From the NCBI RefSeq assembly GCF_005405065.1, contig NZ_BJDI01000001.1, positions 124,001 through 188,000 of the forward strand: 64,000 nt of DNA. Direction: 5' to 3'. Below, piece by piece: positions 10,278 to 22,640 of the stretch (position 1 is the stretch's first letter; each line of letters opens with the position of its first letter). The position numbers and the translations under genes are program-made. Source of the stretch: Lactiplantibacillus nangangensis. GTDB lineage: Bacteria; Bacillota; Bacilli; Lactobacillales; Lactobacillaceae. The notes under the pieces are model-generated. The model was not told where the DNA came from, did no database searches, and saw only the letters and a program-made list of their open reading frames with translations.

Positions 10278-10323
10278 TTGACAGCTTTCAGGAATATTGC
10301 TAAGCTTTTAGAAAGCGCTTTAT
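10278..10323 (+). promoter_or_regulatory. Strong promoter with cre-like site before the 73-residue orphan gene
   Basis: TTGACA (10278-10283), 17 bp, TAAGCT (10301-10306), then TTAGAAAGCGCTTTAT, a cre-like sequence overlapping the expected start of transcription. This placement would give CcpA repression on preferred sugars. AGGAGG lies about 8 nt before the ATG at 10365. Confidence 0.65.
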
Positions 10324-10364
10324 TTAACAAACAAGTCACGCTTACATACTAGGAGGATTCACTT

Positions 10365-10586
10365 ATGATTTTTGTAAACTCACCACTCATGCAGGACAAA
10401 ATTATCGACTTACTCAACAACTTCGACGAAGACGGCATCAACTTCGAATTCGTTGATAAGCAAGGAATGAAGATGCGTTTCAAGACTAACGCCGATGACA
10501 CCGAAGCAGCTGCTAAACGTGCCAAGTCAGCAATCAAAGCCCAAGATTGGGGTACCGCTATTTTCTTCCAAGCAGCAGCCGAATAG
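10365..10586 (+). CDS. Small uncharacterised cytoplasmic protein, 73 residues
   Basis: Not recognised. It is a soluble, acidic protein with alternating predicted helices and strands, no signal peptide, no membrane segment and no cysteine. The middle part KQGMKMRFKTNADDTEAA looks like a strand followed by a helix. Coding is supported by an ideal AGGAGG ribosome site, a strong promoter, a cre-like site and a dedicated terminator. It lies between galM and the aro genes and belongs to neither operon. The carbon-catabolite signal suggests a metabolic or stress-linked role, but no function can be proposed. Confidence 0.75.
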   Translation: MIFVNSPLMQDKIIDLLNNFDEDGINFEFVDKQGMKMRFKTNADDTEAAAKRAKSAIKAQDWGTAIFFQAAAE

Positions 10587-10602
10587 CACCGTGCAATTCA
10601 CT

Positions 10603-10635
10603 AGCAATGTCCTTCGTGGCATTGCTATTTTTTTA
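10603..10635 (+). terminator. Terminator of the 73-residue gene
   Basis: Eight-base arms TAGCAATG and CATTGCTA with a short G/C loop are followed by seven T. Confidence 0.85.
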
Positions 10636-10747
10636 TCATTTAATTTATGAGTGGCTTTAGTATTAGGCTAATGATTCTAATGGGATACTAAACATACAGG
10701 AAGTTTTGAGGGTAGGTGGCTGTTTAGACTTGAAAGGTGGTGGTGCA

Positions 10748-10895
10748 ATGCAAAATATTGTACCGATACTAGGAAAGGATTCCAGCCTTGGACGTTTTGG
10801 GTTGGCTCGGAATTGGACTTGGGTGTGCACGTTTGACACTTGATCTGTTCAAATTCATCTATCGAGTCATACAAGACCAGAAAACAAAAAAATAA
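10748..10895 (+). pseudogene. Possible decayed Fst-like type I toxin gene
   Basis: An ATG at 10748 behind AAAGGTGG reads MQNIVPIL and then leaves the toxin-like frame, stopping at 10843. A second frame, open from a TTG at 10788 to a TAA at 10893-10895, reads GIGLGCARLTLDLFKFIYRV followed by a charged tail ending KTKK. Joining the two parts by removing 37 bases (about 10772-10808) would give a peptide of about 36 residues: hydrophobic N-terminal half, LF, aromatic residues and polar tail, as in Fst/Par-family toxins. The family has the architecture of a short membrane-active peptide with a convergent antisense RNA, and such an RNA is suggested here. Alternatively the TTG frame is itself a 35-residue peptide. 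Evidence is by eye only. Confidence 0.35.
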
Positions 10896-11009
10896 CCACC
10901 TAATCAACTTTAGCCGGTTTTAGGTGATTATCATCATCAATTACTTGTTGCTGGCCACTGCCTTTGAAGCAGCTTGCCAAGGGAGTGCTCATTTGCACTT
11001 CCTTTTTAC
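10883..11009 (-). ncRNA. Putative antisense/regulatory RNA convergent with the Fst-like peptide
   Basis: On the minus strand an extended -10 (TGG then TATAGT, 11016-11021) would start an RNA near 11009. It begins with a hairpin (arms at 10979-10988 and about 10995-11005, G-T tolerant). It ends at a hairpin with arms AATCACCTAA and TTAGGTGGTT (about 10894-10929) followed by seven T. The same hairpin lies just after the peptide stop on the plus strand. An antisense RNA of about 120 nt sharing a terminator with a short hydrophobic peptide gene is the Fst/Par type I layout. No good -35 box is seen. From 11022 to 11112 nothing else was recognised. Confidence 0.4.
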
Positions 11010-11112
11010 GTTTTCACTATACCATATTTTTCAAAAATAGCGCGCTTTTTACGCTTCTATTTAAAGTTACAATATCATTTAGCAAGAAACTGGTCTACTA
11101 AGTTTTATGGGT

Positions 11113-11874
11113 TTACCCCTTCAGCTTCAACTCGTCTAACACTGGCCGTAATCGATCCACCGCAATTTGTCCGGGAGCGGACGCTGCCCCAACCGTCGCG
11201 AATGATAAACACGACCCAAAGACCTCACCCGCGAGACGTGAAACTTTGCCCAGATCACCCATCGACATCGTAATAATTGGTTGATTCAGCGTCTCGCGTG
11301 CCTCATTAGTGGCGGCTAACAACGTCAAAACATCTGTTGGCGACTGTGGCATCACCGCAATTTTGGCAATGTCAGCGCCCCAAGCGACCATGCTCGTCAA
11401 TCGCTGAACCAGTTCAGCTTGCGCTGGCGTTTTTGCAAAATCATGATTACTCATAATGACCACAACATTTTGCTGATGGGCTTGAGCAACGACTTGTTTC
11501 ACACTAGCCTCATCGTGATAGCGTTCCACATCCAATGCATCCGTAAACCCACCGACCAAGATCGCATGACAAAGCTGGAAGTAAGCTGTCTCGTTTAAAG
11601 CGAGCTCGCCACCTTCCCCGTGCGTCCGAAAAGTAGTCAGCAATGCTAAATTTCCTAGTGCTGCCCGCAACTGTTGCCCCGTTTGCTGTAATTTTTCGGC
11701 ATCCGTGACATCCTCATAGAAATCCACCCGCCATTCAACTAAATCTGGCTGGGCTGCTTTAATCGGCGCAACCGCGGCCAGAATTTCAGCGGTCGTGTGG
11801 CCGGTAATCGGGACGGCAATTTTAGGCCGCCCGGTGCCGAGTGCGAGTTGCCGACAATTAACGACTCCTGCCAT
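11113..11874 (-). CDS. aroD: 3-dehydroquinate dehydratase, type I
   Basis: A 253-residue class I dehydroquinase that dehydrates 3-dehydroquinate to 3-dehydroshikimate through a Schiff base. The catalytic set is visible: VEWRVDFYE, the general-base His in MSNHDFAKTP and the Schiff-base Lys in DIAKIAVMPQS. It follows aroE by 24 bp with AAAGGGG before its ATG. Because only the DHQ dehydratase and shikimate dehydrogenase are paired, apart from the rest of an aro operon, the pair may serve quinate/shikimate catabolism rather than, or besides, biosynthesis. Confidence 0.9.
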   Translation of the reverse strand: MAGVVNCRQLALGTGRPKIAVPITGHTTAEILAAVAPIKAAQPDLVEWRVDFYEDVTDAEKLQQTGQQLRAALGNLALLTTFRTHGEGGELALNETAYFQLCHAILVGGFTDALDVERYHDEASVKQVVAQAHQQNVVVIMSNHDFAKTPAQAELVQRLTSMVAWGADIAKIAVMPQSPTDVLTLLAATNEARETLNQPIITMSMGDLGKVSRLAGEVFGSCLSFATVGAASAPGQIAVDRLRPVLDELKLKG

Positions 11875-11898
11875 AATCCAAACCCCTTTCGACCACTG

Positions 11899-12789
11899 TT
11901 AGTTAGCGGCATCCGTTTCATCATCAAATAAAATTTGGTGAATGTAATCCACCGGCATATCTTCCCCCGTCCAAAGTTTGAAGGCAGCGGCACCTTGTTC
12001 CAACATCATGCCAAGACCGTTGAAGACGTGTTCGACCCCAGCAGCCTGAGCGACCGCCATCAATTTCGTCATCCGTGGGGCGTAAACGGTGTCAAAAACA
12101 ACGAGGTCTTTGCGGAACCAGCTTGGATCATCGATCAAAGTCTGACCTTCCAATGGCTTCATCCCGACACCAGTTGAATCTGTGTAAATGAACGAGTCTT
12201 GAATCTCAGCTTTGAAATCGTCACGATCTTCTAGCGCATGCAAAGTGGCGTGACAATCAGTCCGTTCGTTGATCAACTTAACGTTGCGAACCGCATTATC
12301 CCATTCCGCATCATGCAAATTAAAGATCGAGAGCTCGCTAACGCCATCGAGAGCCGCCTGCACCGCAATCGCTGTCCCCGCCCCGCCAGCACCGGCTAAG
12401 GTCATCTTATGACCGCGAATATCGATGCCTTCGTCGTCCAAAGCTTTCATAAAGCCAATCCCATCGGTCGTATAACCAGTCAACACGCCGTCATCGTTCA
12501 CGATTGTGTTCACCGCGCCAACCATTTCAGCGGCTGGATCTAACTTATCTAACAATGGAATCACTTTTTGCTTGTTAGGCATGGAGATATTTGAGCCACG
12601 CATGTCGAGCGTCCGCAAGGCATTGATCGCAGCTGGCAACTTCTCAGCTGTCACATCAAAGGCTAAGTAAGCGTAGTTTAGGCCGAGTTTTGCAAAAGCG
12701 TTGTTGTGCATGGTTGGCGACATGGAGTGCCGGATTGGGTAAGCCATTAAGCCGATTAAGATCGTGTGTCCATCAATTCGTTCTGTCAT
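11899..12789 (-). CDS. aroE: Shikimate (or quinate/shikimate) dehydrogenase
   Basis: A 296-residue AroE-family enzyme reducing 3-dehydroshikimate. Substrate-site residues appear as HSMSPTMHN (Ser pair), SMPNKQ (catalytic Lys) and TTDGIGF (catalytic Asp). The nucleotide-binding GAGGAGTAI follows. It lies first in a two-gene unit with aroD, with AGGAGG before its ATG. The slightly atypical SMPNKQ (often TIPHK) and the pairing with aroD fit the quinate/shikimate-using paralogues seen in plant-associated lactobacilli; this is inference. Confidence 0.88.
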   Translation of the reverse strand: MTERIDGHTILIGLMAYPIRHSMSPTMHNNAFAKLGLNYAYLAFDVTAEKLPAAINALRTLDMRGSNISMPNKQKVIPLLDKLDPAAEMVGAVNTIVNDDGVLTGYTTDGIGFMKALDDEGIDIRGHKMTLAGAGGAGTAIAVQAALDGVSELSIFNLHDAEWDNAVRNVKLINERTDCHATLHALEDRDDFKAEIQDSFIYTDSTGVGMKPLEGQTLIDDPSWFRKDLVVFDTVYAPRMTKLMAVAQAAGVEHVFNGLGMMLEQGAAAFKLWTGEDMPVDYIHQILFDDETDAAN

Positions 12790-12873
12790 TAAGAATTCCT
12801 CCTGAAATTTTAACCGTATTTTAACTTATCTACCATCTTAGCAAACTCGCTGGCCTTAATAAACCGTAAAATA

Positions 12874-12908
12874 AAAATAGTGCCCAGCAAATTTGCTGAA
12901 CACTATCA
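12874..12908 (-). terminator. Terminator of the downstream beta-glucosidase gene
   Basis: The self-complementary core CAGCAAATTTGCTG is extended by ATAGTG/CACTAT arms and followed on the minus strand by TTTTTATTTT. It closes the gene ending at 12918. Confidence 0.85.
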
Positions 12909-12917
12909 TTGAACGGT

Positions 12918-14435
<1,518 letters not shown>

Positions 14436-14464
14436 TTATTAGGCTTGTTAGCCCTTACATTCTT

Positions 14465-14494
14465 AGTATAATCAATGTTAGTTAGTAAATTCAA
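14465..14494 (-). promoter_or_regulatory. Promoter of the 6-phospho-beta-glucosidase gene at 12918
   Basis: On the minus strand TTGAAT (14489-14494) and TATACT (14465-14470) are 18 bp apart, about 60 bp before the start codon. An AGAAAGGGTG ribosome site follows. Confidence 0.55.
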
Positions 14495-14527
14495 CCTTAA
14501 ATCGGTCCGAATAACTAAACGTTAGCT

Positions 14528-14568
14528 AAAATAGTGACCACCGGCAGTCGTCAGCAGTCACTATTTAA
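14528..14568 (-). terminator. Terminator of the bgl PTS operon
   Basis: Arms AAATAGTGAC and GTCACTATTT with an inner hairpin and a T-rich tail on the minus strand lie directly after the stop at 14571. Confidence 0.8.
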
Positions 14569-14570
14569 CG

Positions 14571-16055
<1,485 letters not shown>

Positions 16056-16061
16056 TCACTA

Positions 16062-18062
<2,001 letters not shown>

Positions 18063-18084
18063 CTAAAAATTAACCTGAGGTAAA

Positions 18085-18190
18085 CAAAAACCCAAATACC
18101 CTTGCCTAAAACGCCAGCAACCAAGCACACTTGATTGTGGCACCTTTTGAGCAAAGAAATTTGGGTTCATGCCTGCCTAACCAGTAACAC
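18085..18190 (-). promoter_or_regulatory. RAT antiterminator/terminator switch in front of the PTS gene
   Basis: On the minus strand the RAT-like sequence GTTACTGGTTAGGCAGGCAT (about 18163-18190) overlaps the 5' arm AACCCAAAT of a terminator. The 3' arm ATTTGGGTT is followed by a T-rich run at about 18085-18097. Binding of the BglG/LicT-type protein to the RAT hairpin would block the terminator. The internal loop of about 60 nt is long. Confidence 0.85.
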
Positions 18191-18212
18191 ACCTACTAAA
18201 TCTTCGGTTTAC

Positions 18213-19064
18213 TTATTCTGTTTTTTGACGATGCGTCACACGCCAAATGTGTAAGGTTAAATAGACCTTGTCATCTGGTGATAATGACCAATTTGTCTTA
18301 CTTTGTAAAAAGGTATCGATTCGTTCGACTGTTTCATAAGCAAACGAATATTTTACCTGCATTAACTGGAGTAATGACGGATCCAGCTCCCCACCACCAA
18401 CAGTGGTCTGAGCCACCCGCTGCACCATCAACGATCGTAGATGGGCAACGAACCGGTTGTAGTTAAAAGAATCTGGATCAAGCGTTATCTGATATTGATA
18501 CTGCACAATATCGATAATGCCCGCAATTAATTTGGTAATCTTGATGGTCTCCTGAAGCTTAGAACCATCAGACGCTGCATTGACGAAGTGATAGGTCATG
18601 AAGACCACTTCACTCTTAGGTAAAGAAATCTTAGCACAATCTTTGATCATCGCGACAGCTTTTTCAGCGGCCTGATATTCCTTACTAAATAACTTACGAA
18701 CTTCCCATCGGACCGTTCCATTGTCCACATCGATACCATCATTCGCGCGTTTGATGGCAAAGTCGATGTGATCGGCTAAAACAAAATATTGATAATCGCT
18801 AAAACTAAGACCTAACAATGGTTCAACCAAATGGATGACTCGCGTCGTAATCAATAAGGCTTGGGGCTTAATATCTTTAAAACTATCAACGTCGATATTG
18901 CCTTGCATGGTTGCAATGAAGCGGCGTTCGATCTTCGTTTCATCGAGGGCGTCCCCCGGATGTTTGCCAAAACCGATGCCTTTGCCAATTACGACCCACT
19001 CAACACTTTCGTCGTCTTCCACCAGGGCAGCGTTATTATTAAAGTTCCTTAGAAATTTCATCAA
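18213..19064 (-). CDS. BglG/LicT-family transcription antiterminator
   Basis: A 283-residue protein with the RNA-binding CAT domain at residues 1-56 (FLRNFNNNAALVEDD, then GKGIGFGKHPGD), followed by PRD1 and PRD2, the PTS regulation domains with conserved His positions. In the absence of beta-glucoside the cognate EIIB phosphorylates a PRD and inactivates it; HPr phosphorylation activates it. RAT elements lie both upstream of this gene and between it and bglP, so it should be autoregulated by antitermination. The second residue is also Met (MMKF); the RBS AGGAGG favours either. Confidence 0.93.
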   Translation of the reverse strand: MMKFLRNFNNNAALVEDDESVEWVVIGKGIGFGKHPGDALDETKIERRFIATMQGNIDVDSFKDIKPQALLITTRVIHLVEPLLGLSFSDYQYFVLADHIDFAIKRANDGIDVDNGTVRWEVRKLFSKEYQAAEKAVAMIKDCAKISLPKSEVVFMTYHFVNAASDGSKLQETIKITKLIAGIIDIVQYQYQITLDPDSFNYNRFVAHLRSLMVQRVAQTTVGGGELDPSLLQLMQVKYSFAYETVERIDTFLQSKTNWSLSPDDKVYLTLHIWRVTHRQKTE

Positions 19065-19084
19065 CGTGCCTCCTGGATTTTAAA

Positions 19085-19222
19085 TAAAAAAACCTGCCAC
19101 AATGTAGACCAATCCCCTTAGGAAACCGGTTGTCCAAATTATAGTAGGTTTATGCCTGATCGAGTCAGTAACACGCTTTTATTTATACTAGTTATGTTAT
19201 CAGGTGATGTAACCGCTGTCAA
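19085..19222 (-). promoter_or_regulatory. bgl operon promoter and first RAT/terminator switch
   Basis: On the minus strand TTGACA (19217-19222) and TAACAT (19194-19199) are 17 bp apart. Downstream is a RAT-like element GTGTTACTGACTCGATCAGG (about 19155-19174, continuing to 19146) overlapping AAACCTAC. That arm pairs with a distal GGCAGGTTT followed by seven T (19085-19098). The operon leader therefore carries a LicT-responsive terminator. Confidence 0.85.
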
Positions 19223-19405
19223 CGGTTGTTTCAAATTTTGTTAGAATTAATTTAAAAGCCTATACCAATATTATAAATGTTAAGACTAATGTGCAGATTT
19301 GGCAGTGTTAACTGAGTCATATTCAGGTTTTTAGTCACGATTCAATGTTCGGGTCGTGTTAAACTAAATAGATAACAGTTTTAATTTGAAAGGATCACAA
19401 CTCAT

Positions 19406-20032
19406 ATGACTTATAAAACCATCTTATTCGATGTCGATAATACCTTGATCGACTCTGCTGCCATTGCGGCCACCGTTTTCCACGAAGTCGCTGCTAAGTA
19501 CGGCGTCGACGTTCCAGCTAAAACAGTACGTGGGTTAGTCGGAATTCCAACTGATAAAATTATCCAACAACTTAAATTAGGCCACGCGACTGAAATCAAT
19601 ACTGACTTTACGCGCGAAATTGGCACCCATAAAGATGAACTTCGTTTGTTTGATGGCATCCATGAAACTTGGGCCAAATTACGCGCGCTGGGTTTGGAAA
19701 TTGGCGTCGTTACTTCGCGTACCGCAGCAGAAGTGCAAAGTGACTTAGGCAATTTTCCTGAAATCACGAGTCTTCCTATTATTGTGACCGCCGACAAAAC
19801 GACCGAACACAAACCTAGTGGCGCCCCACTTGAATACGCCATCAAGCAACACGGCCTGGCCAAAGCCGAAACCATGTACGTCGGCGATACCGTCTACGAC
19901 ATGCAATCAGCTTTAAACGCTGGCATCGACTTTGCCAGTGCAACTTGGGGGGCATTACCAACGACCGATTTCTCTAAAGCAACCTACCAGCCAGAAGAAC
20001 CTACCGATTTATTGGAAATTGTTAGAAAATAA
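19406..20032 (+). CDS. HAD-superfamily hydrolase (subfamily IA, phosphatase-like)
   Basis: A 208-residue haloacid-dehalogenase-like phosphatase. Motif I is LFDVDNTLID, with the nucleophile and acid/base Asp pair. Motif II is VVTSRT, and motif IV is MYVGDTVYDMQSA. A helical cap lies between residues about 18 and 80. Such proteins hydrolyse sugar or nucleotide phosphates; the specific substrate is not apparent. Asn rather than Gly follows the second Asp of motif I, as in some pyrophosphatase/YjjG-like relatives. It is monocistronic with GAAAGGA before its ATG and a strong terminator. Confidence 0.85.
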   Translation: MTYKTILFDVDNTLIDSAAIAATVFHEVAAKYGVDVPAKTVRGLVGIPTDKIIQQLKLGHATEINTDFTREIGTHKDELRLFDGIHETWAKLRALGLEIGVVTSRTAAEVQSDLGNFPEITSLPIIVTADKTTEHKPSGAPLEYAIKQHGLAKAETMYVGDTVYDMQSALNAGIDFASATWGALPTTDFSKATYQPEEPTDLLEIVRK

Positions 20033-20050
20033 TTTTTCACACTAGCGCTT

Positions 20051-20093
20051 GTGGTGCACTGAGCTTTCTATTCTCAGTGCACCACCTTTTTTT
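20051..20093 (+). terminator. Terminator of the HAD hydrolase gene
   Basis: Perfect 13-bp arms GTGGTGCACTGAG and CTCAGTGCACCAC are followed by seven T. Confidence 0.92.
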
Positions 20094-20153
20094 AGTGCAA
20101 AAATCAACCCTCACATTTAATAAAATGCCTATAAATAAGGGTTTATAGACTAA

Positions 20154-20236
20154 TTCAAAACAAACATGCATTTTGAAAAGTTGCACAACTTGAGGTATAT
20201 CAATATTTTTAAACTGATGGTGGTGCACCGATTGCA
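20154..20236 (+). promoter_or_regulatory. Sigma-54-like -24/-12 promoter with upstream dyads before the Gat-type PTS
   Basis: TGGTGCACCGATTGCA (20221-20236) has GG and GC exactly 10 nt apart with the flanking TGG and TTGCA of the RpoN consensus. Upstream are two dyads suited to an activator: TTCAAAA-N10-TTTTGAA (20154-20177) and the perfect AAGTTGCACAACTT (20178-20191). No convincing sigma-70 promoter was seen in the 320-base gap. Sigma-54 PTS operons with LevR-type activators are known in lactobacilli. Confidence 0.6.
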
Positions 20237-20261
20237 CCAAAAGTCGTCATCCAGATTCACT

Positions 20262-20276
20262 TTTAAAGCGTTTTCA
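20262..20276 (+). promoter_or_regulatory. cre site in the leader of the Gat-type PTS operon
   Basis: TTTAAAGCGTTTTCA matches the CcpA consensus WTGNAANCGNWNNCW with one mismatch. It lies downstream of the proposed -24/-12 promoter, where CcpA would act as a roadblock. Confidence 0.65.
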
Positions 20277-20352
20277 ACGATGGTTTAATAAGCATTGTAA
20301 GTTAAGCAAGCGGATTCAAGTCATCAATGCCGTTCAGTTGGGAGGTGTATTC

Positions 20353-20805
20353 ATGAGTATCTTAAGCAAAGAGTTAGTTTTTTCACAAGTAAAAGCCAGC
20401 ACTTCTGACGAAGTCATTCATTACTTAGCAGAACAACTCCATCAAGATGGTAAAGTTAAGGACACTTTTGAACAAGCAGTTAAAGATCGCGAAAAAGTTT
20501 ATCCAACTGGATTACCAACTGGAAAGATTGCTGTTGCGATTCCACATACTAATGTTGAATATGTCAACGAGGCCGCGATTGCTTTCGCTACTTTGGCAGA
20601 ACCGGTCAAGTTTCACAACATGGCAGTCACTGATCAAACTGTCGACGCACAAGTCGTGGTCATGCTTGCAATGAAAAATCCACACAGTCAGGTTTCAATG
20701 TTACAAAAGCTAATGGCGTTATTCCAAGATCAAGCGTTATTAGCCCAATTGCAACAAATTACAGATAATGAGCAATTATTCAAGATCGTTTCCGAGCACA
20801 TTTAA
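20353..20805 (+). CDS. PTS galactitol-family enzyme IIA
   Basis: A 150-residue EIIA of the fructose/mannitol fold (PTS_EIIA type 2). The phosphorylated His65 lies in AVAIPHTN. ATG at 20353 is chosen because GGGAGGTG lies about 8 nt before it; an in-frame TTG upstream lacks a site. It receives phosphate from HPr and passes it to EIIB (22248). It is the first gene of an EIIA-EIIC-EIIB operon of the Gat family, whose members take up galactitol or related pentitols or sugars. The actual substrate is unknown. Confidence 0.9.
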   Translation: MSILSKELVFSQVKASTSDEVIHYLAEQLHQDGKVKDTFEQAVKDREKVYPTGLPTGKIAVAIPHTNVEYVNEAAIAFATLAEPVKFHNMAVTDQTVDAQVVVMLAMKNPHSQVSMLQKLMALFQDQALLAQLQQITDNEQLFKIVSEHI

Positions 20806-20819
20806 GGGGGGTATCATTA

Positions 20820-22214
20820 ATGAAACCTATCATTGATTTTATTATGTATATTGTCGGTTTAGGACCAACCGTCCTGATTCCGATTGTCATGCTAATTTTT
20901 GGATTAGTTGTTAGAGTACCATTCACCAAAGCTTTACGTGGTGGCTTAATGGTTGGGATTGGTTTTATCGGGTTAAATGCGACTGTTTCAATTTTGACCG
21001 ATGTTATGAATCCAGCTATTAAGAACATGATTTCCGTCATGCATTTGAACCTACAAGTAATTGATGTTGGCTGGCCTTCAGCTTCTGCAATTGCTTATGG
21101 GACTGCCGTTGGTGTAAGTATGATTCCGTTAGGTATTGCTATTAATATTATTATGCTACTTACTAAAACGACTTCAACGATTGACGTTGATATTTGGGAC
21201 TTCTGGCATTTCGCATTTAGTGGCTCATTAGTTTATGCCTTAACTCGTGACATTGCCTTAAGTTTATTCCTTGCCAGCGTTAACATGATTGTCATCATGG
21301 TGATTGCCGACCGAACTGCACCATTATCAGAAAAGTACTTAGGCTTACCAGGGATTTCTATTCCTCATGGGTATGCCGGTTCCTTTGTTCCGATTGCCAT
21401 TGTCCTCAACTGGATTCTAGACAAGATTCCTGGTGTTAATAAGATTCATTTGGACGCTAAAGGATTCAACACGAAGTTCGGGTCTTGGGGCGAACCAACC
21501 TTACTTGGCTTCTTAATTGGGTTGATCATTGGGGTCCTAGCTTATGGCTTTATTCCTGGGATGGCAATTTCTGCTAAACTTGGTAAAATTATGTTAATGG
21601 GTGTCACACTTTCAGCGGTTATGATCATCACACCAAAGATGGCGGCACTCTTACTTCAAGGGGTTGTTCCTGTTTCAACTGCCATTCAAGCTTATACGCA
21701 AAAGAAGTTCTCTGGCAAACGTAAGATTTACATTGGGATGGATACCGCCGTTGGGATTGGTAGCCCAGTCGTCTTAGCTTGTGCAACCTTAATGATTCCA
21801 GTAGCTTTACTATTCGCCTTTATCTTACCTGGTAACCAATTCTTACCAACTATTGGTTTAGTCGGCTTCGTCTTCATGTTCCCATTGATCGTTGCGATTA
21901 CCCACGGAGACTTTTTCCGTTCATTCATCATTGGTGCCGTCAACGTTATCCTTGGTCTTTGGATTGGGACCGATTTAGCCCCATTAATCACCAAGAGTGC
22001 GCGGGCTGCTCACTTTACGATTCCAAAGGGTTCATCCTTAATCTCAAGTATCGATTACGGGTCTAACCCATTCCCATGGTTATTCGTACAAGTTGCCACC
22101 CATAAGATTACAGCATATGTCATTGGCTTAGTTCTAATTCTTGGACTCTGCTGGTGGAACCACAAGAAGATCGTCGAAGAAGAAAAAGGCTTATCAGAAG
22201 AAACTGCTAAATAA
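20820..22214 (+). CDS. PTS galactitol-family enzyme IIC
   Basis: A 464-residue membrane permease with about 11 hydrophobic segments, starting with IIDFIMYIVGLGPTVLIPIV as in GatC-type EIICs. LRGGLMVGIGFIGLN and the conserved GSPVVLACATL are typical of EIIC-GAT. It translocates the substrate while the separate EIIB phosphorylates it. The gene follows EIIA by 14 bp with AAGGGGGG before its ATG. Family assignment is firm; the substrate (galactitol, another hexitol or pentitol, or a ketopentose) is not determined. Confidence 0.92.
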   Translation: MKPIIDFIMYIVGLGPTVLIPIVMLIFGLVVRVPFTKALRGGLMVGIGFIGLNATVSILTDVMNPAIKNMISVMHLNLQVIDVGWPSASAIAYGTAVGVSMIPLGIAINIIMLLTKTTSTIDVDIWDFWHFAFSGSLVYALTRDIALSLFLASVNMIVIMVIADRTAPLSEKYLGLPGISIPHGYAGSFVPIAIVLNWILDKIPGVNKIHLDAKGFNTKFGSWGEPTLLGFLIGLIIGVLAYGFIPGMAISAKLGKIMLMGVTLSAVMIITPKMAALLLQGVVPVSTAIQAYTQKKFSGKRKIYIGMDTAVGIGSPVVLACATLMIPVALLFAFILPGNQFLPTIGLVGFVFMFPLIVAITHGDFFRSFIIGAVNVILGLWIGTDLAPLITKSARAAHFTIPKGSSLISSIDYGSNPFPWLFVQVATHKITAYVIGLVLILGLCWWNHKKIVEEEKGLSEETAK

Positions 22215-22247
22215 CTTAATTCAATCAAAATATAGGAGTGTTTATTT

Positions 22248-22538
22248 ATGAAAAAAATCTTAGTTGCATGTGGTGCCGGCGTTGTTACAAGTACAGCTGC
22301 TATGAATAAATTACAAGAAGAATTAGAAAAGCGTGGTATTTCAACCGATGAATACAAATTAGGCCAAGCTTCAGTTGCTGAAGTTCAATCTTTAGCTAGC
22401 CAATATGATATGGCAATTACCACGACTCAATATGACAATGATGCCATTAAGATTCCCGTTATCAACGGTCTCCCACTATTAACTAATATTGGTGTTGACA
22501 CGGTTATTGATAAAGTCGTCAAAGAACTTGGCCTTTAA
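22248..22538 (+). CDS. PTS galactitol-family enzyme IIB
   Basis: A 96-residue EIIB with the phosphorylated Cys8 in ILVACGAGVVTSTA, the P-loop typical of the galactitol/lactose-like fold. It forms the B component of the PTS with the genes at 20353 and 20820. It starts 33 bp after EIIC behind AGGAGTG. A strong hairpin follows before the regulator gene. Confidence 0.92.
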   Translation: MKKILVACGAGVVTSTAAMNKLQEELEKRGISTDEYKLGQASVAEVQSLASQYDMAITTTQYDNDAIKIPVINGLPLLTNIGVDTVIDKVVKELGL

Positions 22539-22550
22539 TTAAAGCGCTTG

Positions 22551-22595
22551 AACAAAGGGCAGATAGTAAGCATTAGCTGCTATCTGTCCTTTGTT
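22551..22595 (+). terminator. Hairpin (partial terminator) between EIIB and the PRD regulator
   Basis: Arms ACAAAGGGCAGATAG and CTATCTGTCCTTTGT differ at one base and enclose a 13-nt loop; only a short T-rich tail follows. It probably ends or attenuates the PTS transcript so that the regulator is made in smaller amounts. Confidence 0.65.
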
Positions 22596-22640
22596 TGCAT
22601 TCCAGCAACTAACTCTGATTAGAAATGAAAGGTGATTATA

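Noticed and set aside
10677-10907. 76-residue minus-strand frame opposite the Fst-like peptide
   Set aside because: It starts inside the terminator hairpin, has no ribosome site and covers the more convincing plus-strand peptide signals.
11113-12789. Full shikimate biosynthesis operon
   Set aside because: Only aroE and aroD are present, followed by unrelated sequence; no aroA, aroB, aroC or aroK in the window.
22540-22555. AAAGCGCTTG after EIIB as a further cre site
   Set aside because: It lies between the EIIB stop and a terminator-like hairpin, not near a promoter that I could recognise, so a functional role is not supported.
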